Notes under the pieces: generated by a model
Databases searched by the model: none
What the model saw: only the letters and a program-made list of their open reading frames with translations
Told to the model about the DNA's origin: nothing
DNA from: CAZHTF01 sp964535305
GTDB lineage: Bacteria; Planctomycetota; Phycisphaerae; UBA1845; Fen-1342
NCBI GenBank assembly: GCA_964535305.1
Contig: CAZHTF010000019.1
Location: 1-44,666 of the forward strand
Reading direction: 5' to 3'
DNA: 44,666 nt
Made by a program: the position numbers and the translations under genes
Shown: positions 23,144 to 30,808 of the stretch, piece by piece
How positions within the stretch are numbered: the stretch's first letter is position 1
How the letters are laid out: each line of letters opens with the position of its first letter

Positions 23144-23923
23144 ATGGTTCGCAAGTTTCTTGTGGGATGCGCTGCGCTCGCACTGAGCGGCGCCGCGTTC
23201 GCGCAGGTCCGCTTTAATGAACTGCTGCTGAATCCGCCGGGCACAGACAACGGCACGGAATTCATCGAGCTGCTCAGCGCTGCCCCGAATTTCAGCATGG
23301 CCGGGTTGACGCTGATCGGCATCGACGGTGACGGCACCGCCTCGGGTGTGATTGACGTGGCCCTGAGCCTGAGCGCATTCAGCACCGGCAGCAATGGCCT
23401 GTTCCTCTGGCGCGATTCGGCGACGGTGCTCTCGCCCGCGCCGGATAGCGCCACCACGCTGAACGTCGCCGACTTCTCGCCGGATCTCGAGAACGGCACG
23501 CAGACCTTTCTGATCGTCTCGGGCTTTACGGGTAGCGTCGGGCTGGATCTGGATGTCGATAACAACGGCATCTTCGACAGCGCGGCGCCTTGGAGCAGCG
23601 TGCTGGATGTTTTTGGCCTGATCGAGGACGATACCGCGGCGGTCAACAACTCCTACGCCGCGGCACTGGGCGGCTTTGCATTCCCGCAGCAGTCGTTTTC
23701 ACCGGATGCGTTCCAGCGCGTCGGCAACGCCGCCTACGCCTTCGATGCCCTGGGCACGACGCCCGGCCCGTTCGTGAACGACCCGCTCGAAATCATCGAC
23801 CCGAACGGCGTACCTGTGCCGGTCAGTTTCACCATGACCCCCGGCAGCGCCAACGTCCCCGAGCCGACCAGCCTGGTGCTGCTGGCTCTGGGCGGACTGC
23901 TCGCCAGCCGGCGCCGCGGCTAG
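23144..23923 (+). CDS. PEP-CTERM protein with lamin-tail-like domain
   Basis: 259 residues. ATG at 23144, with AGGAGGAG upstream. Signal peptide 1-20 (AFA|Q). The mature start VRFNELLLNPPGTDNGTEFIEL, shown in part, resembles lamin-tail domains: VRFNELLLNPPG then GTEFIELLS and GLTLIGIDGDG. A DLDVDNNGIFD motif may bind calcium. The C-terminal sorting tail is VPEPTS, hydrophobic LVLLALGGLLA and SRRRG. Probably exported and processed by an exosortase encoded elsewhere. A terminator follows. Confidence 0.85.
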   Translation: MVRKFLVGCAALALSGAAFAQVRFNELLLNPPGTDNGTEFIELLSAAPNFSMAGLTLIGIDGDGTASGVIDVALSLSAFSTGSNGLFLWRDSATVLSPAPDSATTLNVADFSPDLENGTQTFLIVSGFTGSVGLDLDVDNNGIFDSAAPWSSVLDVFGLIEDDTAAVNNSYAAALGGFAFPQQSFSPDAFQRVGNAAYAFDALGTTPGPFVNDPLEIIDPNGVPVPVSFTMTPGSANVPEPTSLVLLALGGLLASRRRG

Positions 23924-23973
23924 CAAAGACGCGATCGCGCGCGAAGCTGCAGATTCGATGCACAAATGCTGCA

Positions 23974-24010
23974 CAGGCGGCCGGCCATTGCGCCGGCCGT
24001 CTGCATTTTC
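23974..24010 (+). terminator. Intrinsic terminator of the second PEP-CTERM gene
   Basis: 12-bp stem with one G-U pair (23974-23985 with 23992-24003), 6-base loop, then CATTTTC. Between convergent genes. Confidence 0.8.
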
Positions 24011-24076
24011 TACCCGCAGCCGCGACGCACGACGTTTGCCCGCGCGCCGCGGCGCGCCTGGCTGGTTGACCGATCT

Positions 24077-24664
24077 TCAGACTTGATTGTGTTCGTGCTC
24101 GAGCTCTTCTTCGTCGCCGATCGCCGCCGTGACCAGCAGCGTGCAGCCGTCGCGCGTGAAGGAGGGCGGATGCGTCGTCCGGGCGTCGGCGCGCAGATAG
24201 TCGCCATCGCGCAGAATGGTGTCGTAAGTGTGCAGGTCGCCGCTGACGACGAAGCACTCTTCCGGGCCGCTGTGCGCGTGCGTCGGCACCTGCGTGCCGG
24301 GCGCGACACGCAGCAGGAATGTGTGAATATTCCGCAGCCGATCAATGAAGAGCGACTTGAGCTGCACACCCGGAATTCCGGTCTCCGCCCATTGCCCGAA
24401 CGCCGAACGGATCATCACCCAGCTGGGCTGTGGCGCAGCGCCGTTGGACGCACGTTCCAGGAGCCAGTCCCGCGCGCTTTGCGGGGCCGGGGCGGCCGCG
24501 ACGGCGGCGAGCGCCTGCACCACCGGCGCGAACTCGCTCCAAGCCCGCAGCGCCGCAGGATCGCCACTCGCGAGCGCGTGCTCAAACTCGGCAGCTTCTT
24601 CCGCGGGCAATGCGCCGGCGGCGTACAGCGATACCATCTCGGTCGTGCGTTCCGCGGAACTCAC
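24077..24664 (-). CDS. ChrR-like anti-sigma factor with cupin domain
   Basis: 195 residues. The N-terminal part (about 1-55) resembles an anti-sigma domain of the RskA/ChrR kind (VSLYAAGALPAEEAAEFEHAL) but lacks the H-x3-C-x2-C zinc motif. The C-terminal part (about 80-190) is a cupin with His129, His131, Glu135/136 and a later His165, matching the metal-binding ChrR cupin that senses singlet oxygen or peroxides. Starts with GTG overlapping the sigma-factor stop (GTGA), so the pair is translationally coupled. Predicted to hold the ECF sigma factor until a signal alters the cupin. Confidence 0.85.
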   Translation of the reverse strand: MSSAERTTEMVSLYAAGALPAEEAAEFEHALASGDPAALRAWSEFAPVVQALAAVAAAPAPQSARDWLLERASNGAAPQPSWVMIRSAFGQWAETGIPGVQLKSLFIDRLRNIHTFLLRVAPGTQVPTHAHSGPEECFVVSGDLHTYDTILRDGDYLRADARTTHPPSFTRDGCTLLVTAAIGDEEELEHEHNQV

Positions 24665-25215
24665 GCCGCACTTGCCTCCGCACCCAGTAGTTCGCGTAAC
24701 TTGCGCATGCCCAGTCGAATGCGAGTCTTGATCGTGCCGAGCGAGATGCCGTCGCGCTTGGCGATTTCGGTGTGCGTCAGACCTTCGAAGAACGCCAGCT
24801 CGATCGCGCGACGCTGCTCCTGCGGCAGTTGTGCCAGAGCCACGCGTGCGCGACCGGCCTGCTCAGCCTGCTCACTGACCGTGGCCTGCGGAGCCGCGGC
24901 CGGTTCGGGCCCGGAGTCGACCAGCGGCTGAGTCTGATTGCCGCGCGCGATGCGCCGTAGGCGGTCCAGGGCGCGTGAACGGGCGATCATGAGCAGCCAC
25001 AAGCCCGGCACGCCGCGCTGCGGGTCGTATTGCGCCGCGCGCTCCCAGACGTGCCAGAAGGCGTCCTGCAGGGCTTCTTCGGCTTCGCGCCGGTCGCGCA
25101 GCAGCCGCAGCAGCAGGCCGAAGGTGCGGGAAGAATGCTGATCGTAGAACTGCGCGAAGGCTTCGCGGTCGTGCAGAGCGATGCGCTGGAGCAGGATCTC
25201 GTCCGACGTGTGCAC
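24661..25215 (-). CDS. ECF-family RNA polymerase sigma factor
   Basis: 184 residues, normal for ECF sigma factors. Starts at a GTG with AAGGGA upstream. Region 2 is about 15-85 (AFAQFYDQHS, DAEEALQDAFWHVW-like core), and region 4 about 125-180: LPQEQRRAIELAFFEGLTHTEIAKRDGISLGTIKTRI, whose last part is the helix-turn-helix. Placement with a ChrR-like anti-sigma gene suggests the ECF11-type (RpoE-ChrR) group. Read from a sigma-70-like promoter about 80 bases upstream; no ECF-type autoregulatory site recognised. Confidence 0.92.
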   Translation of the reverse strand: MHTSDEILLQRIALHDREAFAQFYDQHSSRTFGLLLRLLRDRREAEEALQDAFWHVWERAAQYDPQRGVPGLWLLMIARSRALDRLRRIARGNQTQPLVDSGPEPAAAPQATVSEQAEQAGRARVALAQLPQEQRRAIELAFFEGLTHTEIAKRDGISLGTIKTRIRLGMRKLRELLGAEASAA

Positions 25216-25291
25216 TGCGTTCCCTTGCGAAGCCCCAACCCGAAGCGCGCGCTGCAACTCGAGGGCGCATCGGCCCTGGAAGAGCTTCTGA

Positions 25292-25321
25292 AGTATACCC
25301 AGCCGCCGCCGGAGACGGCAA
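25292..25321 (-). promoter_or_regulatory. Promoter of the ECF sigma-anti-sigma operon
   Basis: On the minus strand TTGCCG (25321-25316), 18-base spacer, TATACT (25297-25292). Predicted leader of about 70 bases. Confidence 0.6.
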
Positions 25322-25340
25322 ATCGCCGCTCCGTCCTGGC

Positions 25341-25370
25341 TTCGCCAGCAGGCTGGCGTCGCGTTAGAAT
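25341..25370 (+). promoter_or_regulatory. Promoter of malate dehydrogenase
   Basis: TTCGCC (25341-25346), 18-base spacer, TAGAAT (25365-25370). The -10 is good (5 of 6), the -35 weak. The leader holds TCGCCC-CACGC-GGGCGA and CCGG-CGCGGG-CCGG hairpins followed by ATCGTCTTTTT, which could attenuate transcription. Confidence 0.5.
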
Positions 25371-25444
25371 CGCTGGTTCGCCCCACGCGGGCGACCGGCG
25401 CGGGCCGGATCGTCTTTTTGTGTTCGTCATGCGGAGTAATACAG

Positions 25445-26386
25445 ATGCAGCGCGCCAAGATCACGGTTATCGGAGCGGGCAACGTCGGCGCGACGTGCGC
25501 ACACTGGGCGGCGTCGAAGGAGCTGGGCGACATCGTGCTGGTCGACATCGTCGAAGGCCTGCCTCAAGGCAAAGCCCTGGATTTGTTCGAGGCATCACCG
25601 GTCGAAGGTTTCGACGCGCGGATCGTCGGGACGAATGACTACGCCGCAACCGCCGGCAGCGATATCGTGATCATCACCTCCGGGATCGCCCGCAAGCCTG
25701 GCATGTCGCGCGACCAGTTGCTCGAAACGAACGCAAAGATCGTCGCCGACGTTACGGCCAAGGCCGTCGAGCGTAGCCCCAACGCGGTGCTGATTGTCGT
25801 CTCCAACCCACTCGACGCCATGGTGTACGTCGCCTGGAAGGTCTCCGGATTCCCCACGCAGCGGATCATGGGCCAGGCCGGCGTGCTCGATGTCGCCCGC
25901 TACCGAACCTTCATCGCCGAAGAAGTCGGCTGCAGCGTCGAGGATGTCTCGGCGTTGCTGATGGGCGGCCACGGCGACGACATGGTCCCGCTGATCCGCT
26001 ACACGAACGTCAGCGGCATTCCGATCACACAACTGATCGCGCCCGCCAAGCTCGAAGCCATTGTGCAGCGCGCCCGCACCGGCGGGGCCGAGATCGTCAA
26101 CCTGCTCAAGACCGGCAGCGCGTACTATGCGCCCGCCGCCGCCACCGTCGCGATGGCCGAATCCATCATCCGCGACAAACGCCGCGTGATGCCCTGCGCC
26201 GTGTATTGCCAGAAGGAATATGGCGTGGGCGGCTACTTCGTGGGCGTCCCGTGCGTGCTGGGTCGCAGTGGCGTGGAGCGCATCCTGGAAGTCGAGCTCG
26301 ACACGAAAGAGCGCGAGATGTTCAGCAGCAGCGTGGCGCACGTGAAGGAGCTGTGCGCTGCGACGGAGAAGTTCATCCCGCGCTAG
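25445..26386 (+). CDS. mdh: Malate dehydrogenase
   Basis: Interconverts malate and oxaloacetate with NAD in the TCA cycle. 313 residues of the LDH-like MDH type. NAD site VIGAGNVG at 8-15; substrate loop ITSGIARKPGMSRDQLLETN with the key Arg residues; VSNPLDAMVY; GQAGVLDVARYR; catalytic His in LMGGHGDDMVPL. The Arg in IARKPGMSR marks malate specificity over lactate. ATG at 25445 with GGAG upstream; an ATG-like extension to 25418 is not needed. Its 3' end overlaps the convergent symporter gene by 14 bases. Confidence 0.95.
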   Translation: MQRAKITVIGAGNVGATCAHWAASKELGDIVLVDIVEGLPQGKALDLFEASPVEGFDARIVGTNDYAATAGSDIVIITSGIARKPGMSRDQLLETNAKIVADVTAKAVERSPNAVLIVVSNPLDAMVYVAWKVSGFPTQRIMGQAGVLDVARYRTFIAEEVGCSVEDVSALLMGGHGDDMVPLIRYTNVSGIPITQLIAPAKLEAIVQRARTGGAEIVNLLKTGSAYYAPAAATVAMAESIIRDKRRVMPCAVYCQKEYGVGGYFVGVPCVLGRSGVERILEVELDTKEREMFSSSVAHVKELCAATEKFIPR

Positions 26387-28163
26387 CGGTCGCTCTCGCA
26401 CTGCTGGCGCCCTCGGCTGGCAGTCGGCGGAACCAGGTGAAGTACAGCGCCACGCTGAGTGCGCTGAGCAAGCCGCCGAACAGCGCCACGTAGTCCCAGC
26501 GGCGGATGACCAGCGCCATCGGCAGCAGAAACAGCACAAGCTGCCAGGGCAGGGCCAGCAGCAGCGACACGAGATCGTGCCGATTCTCGCGGTCGATGGC
26601 GAGCTGCTCTTCGCGGACCACCTGCCGGCGGACCGGACCCCAGATGCCGAACGGCCGCGTCGTACGATAGAAGTGCAGCAGCGTCTGCGGCGCGACCGCC
26701 GGCGTCGCCAGCGAGACCGCGATCATCGTCAGCAGCGACAAGCCGCTCAGCAGCGCGAAGCTCGCATACGGCGAGAGCCGCGGGATGGCTTGCGATTGCG
26801 CCAGCAACTCCAGCGCGAGCGCCGTGACCATGCCGACCGCGGCGCCGGCGGCGTAGCCGTAGCCGTTGAAACGATGCCAGTACCAGCGCAGGAAGTTCGG
26901 CAGCATCAGGCCGACGCCCAGCCCCATGTTCAGAAAATCCCAGATCTGATTGATCGTGCGCGTCAGGGACGCCAGCCACAGCGCGAAGATCACCAGCAGC
27001 AACGTCGACAGATAGCCGACCCAGATCAACTCGCGATCCGCAGCCCGCGGCCGGCAGTATGCCTGGTAGATATCGCGGACAAAGTAGGACGCACCCGCGT
27101 TCATCATCCCGCTGTAGGTCGACATCGCGGCGCTCAGCAGCCCCGCGATCAGCAGCCCGCGAATGCCCACCGGCGTCAAGTCGTGAATCACCGTCGGCAG
27201 CACGAACTCCGCGTCCGCAAAACGCTCGCGCTGCAGCAGGCCCAGCACCGCCACGCCCATCATCAGCGGCCAGCGGAACGACATCAGCCCGATCCAGAAG
27301 AGCGACAGCAGCCCGCACTCGCGCTCGCTGCGCGCCGCGAAGAAGCGCTGCGCCATGTAGCCGCCCGCGCCGGACATGCCGTCAATCAGCGTCTTGAGCA
27401 GGTAAAACCCGATCGCCACGCCCAGGTATTCAAGCTCGGGATACCCCTGCGGCGGGTCGATCCGCAGCGGCGGAAGCAGCGTGAACCACGTGTCGCCGAC
27501 GATCGCCTGTAGCTGCGCGGGATCGACCTGCACGAAGGCCTGCACCGAGATGTAGCCAGCCAGAAACAGGATCAGCACGCTCTGCAGCAGATCGGTCCAG
27601 ACCACGCCCACCAGGCCGGAAATCGCAGTGTAAATCATGACGATCAGGATCAGCAGCGCCGAGGTCGTCAGGCCCGGGTCCAGATCGACGCCGGGGATTT
27701 TCAATGGCAGCACCACATTGAAGAACTTGATCGAGCCCACCGCGAAAAAGCCCATCGCCCAGACGAAGAAGACAATGTTAAACAGCGCATTCAGCAGCCG
27801 CGGCAGCCCGCCCTGCGAACCGAAGCGGAACTGCATCCACTCGGCGACGGTCATGCAGCCGCTGCGCCGCGTCCACTTTCCCACGTAAATCAGGAAGAAC
27901 GCCATGATCAGCACGATTCCGCCGCGCAGCTCGATCCAGAACCCGCTGAAGCCGAAGACGTAGAGCAGCGAGGCGGTCAGCATGGTGCCGGTCATGTCGA
28001 CGTTTGAGGCCATTCCGGAAGCGCCCAGCAACCACCAGCGCAGCGAGCGCTCGCCCAGGAAGTAGCTTTCGATCGAGCGGGCCGCGCGGCTCCGCACCGC
28101 GAGCGCTACCGCGAACGAGACCATGAAGAACACGCCCAGGATGGTGTAGTCGAGGAGATGCAT
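26373..28163 (-). CDS. Sodium:solute symporter (SSS family)
   Basis: 596 residues with about 13-14 membrane helices. N-terminal SSS pattern: DYTILGVFFMVSFAVALAV, SIESYFLGERSLRWWLLGASGMAS, where Y-F-L-G-x-R and G-x-S are family hallmarks, and later AISGLVGVVWTDLLQ, matching the G-G-x-x-A-V-x-x-T-D-x-x-Q signature. A central GLLIAGLLSAAMSTYSGMMN with the conserved Ser/Thr follows. The cytosolic C-terminal region with a charged segment (EEQLAIDRENRHD) precedes two last helices, as in planctomycete members with extended tails. Substrate (sugar, amino acid or carboxylate) unknown. The Shine-Dalgarno is not obvious. Confidence 0.92.
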   Translation of the reverse strand: MHLLDYTILGVFFMVSFAVALAVRSRAARSIESYFLGERSLRWWLLGASGMASNVDMTGTMLTASLLYVFGFSGFWIELRGGIVLIMAFFLIYVGKWTRRSGCMTVAEWMQFRFGSQGGLPRLLNALFNIVFFVWAMGFFAVGSIKFFNVVLPLKIPGVDLDPGLTTSALLILIVMIYTAISGLVGVVWTDLLQSVLILFLAGYISVQAFVQVDPAQLQAIVGDTWFTLLPPLRIDPPQGYPELEYLGVAIGFYLLKTLIDGMSGAGGYMAQRFFAARSERECGLLSLFWIGLMSFRWPLMMGVAVLGLLQRERFADAEFVLPTVIHDLTPVGIRGLLIAGLLSAAMSTYSGMMNAGASYFVRDIYQAYCRPRAADRELIWVGYLSTLLLVIFALWLASLTRTINQIWDFLNMGLGVGLMLPNFLRWYWHRFNGYGYAAGAAVGMVTALALELLAQSQAIPRLSPYASFALLSGLSLLTMIAVSLATPAVAPQTLLHFYRTTRPFGIWGPVRRQVVREEQLAIDRENRHDLVSLLLALPWQLVLFLLPMALVIRRWDYVALFGGLLSALSVALYFTWFRRLPAEGASSARATASAG

Positions 28164-28289
28164 TCGGCGGAGTGTAGAGGCAGGGGGTGTGGAGGCAAGC
28201 CGCGCGGCGGAAGGCTGCGCGGGGCGCGACGATCGCGCGAACGCCGCCGCCGGGCTGTCGCACCGCCCCTTCGCGCACTCAATGCGCCC

Positions 28290-29513
28290 TTAGTCCGCGC
28301 GGCAGACGCTGACGACGCCGGCGTCTTCGATCCGCAGGCCGCGCCGCAGCGGTCCGCAGACCTGCTCCAGCCACGCCAGTGCTGCTGCAACACTCGGCAT
28401 CGCGCGCAGCCCGCAAAGCGCCGCCAGGTCCACCGGCACGCCGCCGCTCACCAGCGCCACGTTCACGGCTCGCTGCGCCGCGTCGGTCAGATACCGCAGC
28501 TTGACGGCCTTGTGATCGCCGAGCCGATAGCCGTTCTGCCGGACGAAGCGGCATGCGGCGGCGTAGCTCTCGGCCCGCCGCAGCAGGCTCAGGAATGCGT
28601 CGGGCCCGACGCCCTCGGCGCACGCGGCTTCAAGCACGATTCCGCCAGCGTCGCGGACGGCGCTGTGGTTATTTTTCAGGGCCTTGTCGGCCTGGTATAG
28701 GCTGTTTCCCAGTGGCGACGGCACGCGCAGGTGCAGCACGTCCGCGGGCTGATCGACGCAGTGCAGGTACACGCGCTGCGCTGCCGGCCGCAGTGCCGCG
28801 AGCGTGGCTAGCGGTTCGCCGACCTCGAGCGCGAGCAGCGCCGCGCCGCTCTGCACCTGGTTGATCGCCAGCAATTGCTTGCCCGAGTTTTTCAGAGCGG
28901 TCAGCGCCGCGCAGATTCCCTCGTGCACCGGGTTGCCGTCGCTCCGCAGCACATCCGAACTCGGCGACAAAGCGCCGGCGTGATTGCGCTCGATGTCCTC
29001 CCGCGACAGGCAGCCGATCGTCAGTGTCTTGTGCGCACCGGTCAGCCCCGCGAAGTAGTGCGGCTCGACACTGCCGATCGCGAGCACGAACGCCGCGCCC
29101 GCCAGGCGCGGGTTGAATCGAAATCCGCCGATGTCCATTAACGTGGGCGAATCGCACTCGTGCCATTCGACGAATTCGAGCGGCAGGCCGCTGCCTTCGA
29201 TCGTCGTCGCCTCGAATGCGCGGCGCTGCTCAGCGCTGAACGCATGCGTGCCGGTCGCGACCAGCAGTCCGAATCGCGCCGCGTCGCCCCCGTTTTCGCG
29301 CCCGTCGGCGGACATCTCGGCCAGCTCGCACAGCACCGGCCGCGTCCGCGTGGCGCGGTGGCTGTCATTGATCAACAATAGCACCGGCTGCGCGGCGCGC
29401 GCGGCGCGTGCCAAGAAGTTCCGCAGCAAGGCGTGCGCGCCCAGCGGCGGCGGCGCGGCGCCGGCTCGTGCGACAGAAAGCGGTTGCAGCGTGGTCCAGT
29501 CGATTGTGGCCAT
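28290..29513 (-). CDS. LarA-like (DUF2088) nickel-pincer racemase family protein
   Basis: 407 residues. LarA-type motifs: LINDSHRATRTRPVL (family D-x-T/H-R-x-T), GLLVATGTHAFSAEQRRAF with the catalytic-type His, EFVEWHECDSP, and IGSVEPHYFAGLTGAHKTLTIG, whose His and Lys match the residues that bind the nickel-pincer nucleotide in lactate racemase. The first is usually DPTRPTP, so this is a divergent member, and the substrate may not be lactate. No larB, larC or larE cofactor genes are nearby; family members depend on them elsewhere. The ATG lies at 29513, divergent from glpX. Confidence 0.82.
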   Translation of the reverse strand: MATIDWTTLQPLSVARAGAAPPPLGAHALLRNFLARAARAAQPVLLLINDSHRATRTRPVLCELAEMSADGRENGGDAARFGLLVATGTHAFSAEQRRAFEATTIEGSGLPLEFVEWHECDSPTLMDIGGFRFNPRLAGAAFVLAIGSVEPHYFAGLTGAHKTLTIGCLSREDIERNHAGALSPSSDVLRSDGNPVHEGICAALTALKNSGKQLLAINQVQSGAALLALEVGEPLATLAALRPAAQRVYLHCVDQPADVLHLRVPSPLGNSLYQADKALKNNHSAVRDAGGIVLEAACAEGVGPDAFLSLLRRAESYAAACRFVRQNGYRLGDHKAVKLRYLTDAAQRAVNVALVSGGVPVDLAALCGLRAMPSVAAALAWLEQVCGPLRRGLRIEDAGVVSVCRAD

Positions 29514-29543
29514 CGGCGCGGCTCACGACGCAGGCCGGATGCA

Positions 29544-29572
29544 TTGTCCCGTCCGGCCGCGATGAGTATGTT
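29544..29572 (+). promoter_or_regulatory. Promoter of glpX
   Basis: TTGTCC (29544-29549), 17-base spacer, TATGTT (29567-29572). Four of six matches in each box. Predicted leader about 120 bases. Confidence 0.5.
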
Positions 29573-29590
29573 AAGGCAAGGCCGATGTGC

Positions 29591-29612
29591 ACGCCGTACG
29601 TTCGTGCGGCGT
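29591..29612 (+). other. Hairpin in the glpX leader
   Basis: ACGCCG (29591-29596) pairs with CGGCGT (29607-29612) around a 10-base loop, with partial extension on both sides. Lies just after the predicted transcription start; role unknown. Confidence 0.35.
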
Positions 29613-29697
29613 GTGCGGCCTACTTCTGACGACGCGATCGCCTATGGCATACATCGGACCGGAGCGGCGTAGCGCAGCCGATCGCAGGAGAACAAGC

Positions 29698-30756
29698 ATG
29701 TCCGACGGGCGCGGCTACAGCAGCGAGTTTGAGCCGGAGAAGCTGATTGGCCTGGACCTGGTCCGCGCGTGCGAGGCCGCGGCGCTGAACACGTTTCAGT
29801 GGATTGGTAAAGGCGACAAGATCGCCGCCGACGCCGCCGCGACCGACGCGTTGCGTGGCATGTTGAACCTGATGGACATCCGCGGCACGTGCACGATTGG
29901 CGAAGGAATCAAGGACCAGGCGCCGGGCATTTTCGTCGGCGAGAAGCTGGGGACCTGGAAGCCTGACGCACCCAGCATCAGCCTGGCGCTGGACCCAATC
30001 GACGGCACCACGCTCACGTCAAAAGGCCTGCCCGGCGCGCTGGCGGTGATCGCCGCGGCGAAGACCACCTCGGCCGACGATCATGCGCTGCTCAATGTGC
30101 CCTGCGTATACATGGAGAAGATCGCGGTCGGGCCAAAGGTGAAGGAAGGCACCGGCACGATCCGAATGGATGCCTCGGTCGAGCAGAATCTCGAAGTGAT
30201 TGCGCTGAAGGTTGGCAAGCGCGTCCGCGACCTGGTCGTGTGCATTCTCGATCGCCCGCGACACGAGAAGCTCATCGGCCAGGTGCGCAGAACCGGCGCA
30301 GCCATTCGCCTGATCGGCGACGGCGACGTCGCGGGCGCCATCGCACCGTCCATGTCTGATAGCGGCGTTGACGCCTACATGGGCATCGGCGGAGCGCCGG
30401 AGGCCGTTCTCGCGGCCGCGGCCATCAAATGCCTTGGCGGCGAGATCCTGGCCCGCATGTGGCCGCGCGACGACGAGGAACGCGGCAAGCTCAAGGAGCT
30501 GGGCATCGACCAGGAAGACCTGCGACGCGTGTACACGTCCGAAGACATGGCCCAAGGCGACGGCATCGTCTTCGCCGCGACCGGAATCACCGACAACGCC
30601 ATGCTGCGCGGCGTGCGGCTGGATGGGAAGCTTGCCCGCACGCACTCGGTCGTGATGCGCTCGCGTTCACACACGGTGCGCTACATCACCGCGATCCACG
30701 ATCTGACGCGGAAAACCATTCGCCTGCACAGCGAAGGCGGCGACAAGGGGCTGTAG
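29698..30756 (+). CDS. glpX: Class II fructose-1,6-bisphosphatase
   Basis: Hydrolyses fructose-1,6-bisphosphate in gluconeogenesis. 352 residues, normal length. Key blocks: FQWIGKGDKIAADAAATDALR, GEGIKDQAPGIFVGEKLG (family GEG-x-x-D-x-AP), ALDPIDGTTLTSKG with the metal-binding D-P-I-D-G-T-T, then GIGGAPEAVLAAAAIKCLGG and GIVFAATGITDNAMLRGV. ATG at 29698 has AGGAG 8 bases upstream. An in-frame ATG at 29644 would add 18 residues including GPERRSAADRRR, a phrase seen at the start of many unrelated signalling proteins, but it lacks a ribosome-binding site. Confidence 0.93.
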   Translation: MSDGRGYSSEFEPEKLIGLDLVRACEAAALNTFQWIGKGDKIAADAAATDALRGMLNLMDIRGTCTIGEGIKDQAPGIFVGEKLGTWKPDAPSISLALDPIDGTTLTSKGLPGALAVIAAAKTTSADDHALLNVPCVYMEKIAVGPKVKEGTGTIRMDASVEQNLEVIALKVGKRVRDLVVCILDRPRHEKLIGQVRRTGAAIRLIGDGDVAGAIAPSMSDSGVDAYMGIGGAPEAVLAAAAIKCLGGEILARMWPRDDEERGKLKELGIDQEDLRRVYTSEDMAQGDGIVFAATGITDNAMLRGVRLDGKLARTHSVVMRSRSHTVRYITAIHDLTRKTIRLHSEGGDKGL

Positions 30757-30808
30757 CGCCACCCGCGCGCGTGCCCGCGCGTTGCACCCGCGCGCCGGCA
30801 TCTCGCGC

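Noticed and set aside
26577..27512. Plus-strand Gln/Arg-rich open frame
   Set aside because: Antisense to the SSS symporter gene; composition typical of a shadow of a membrane protein gene.
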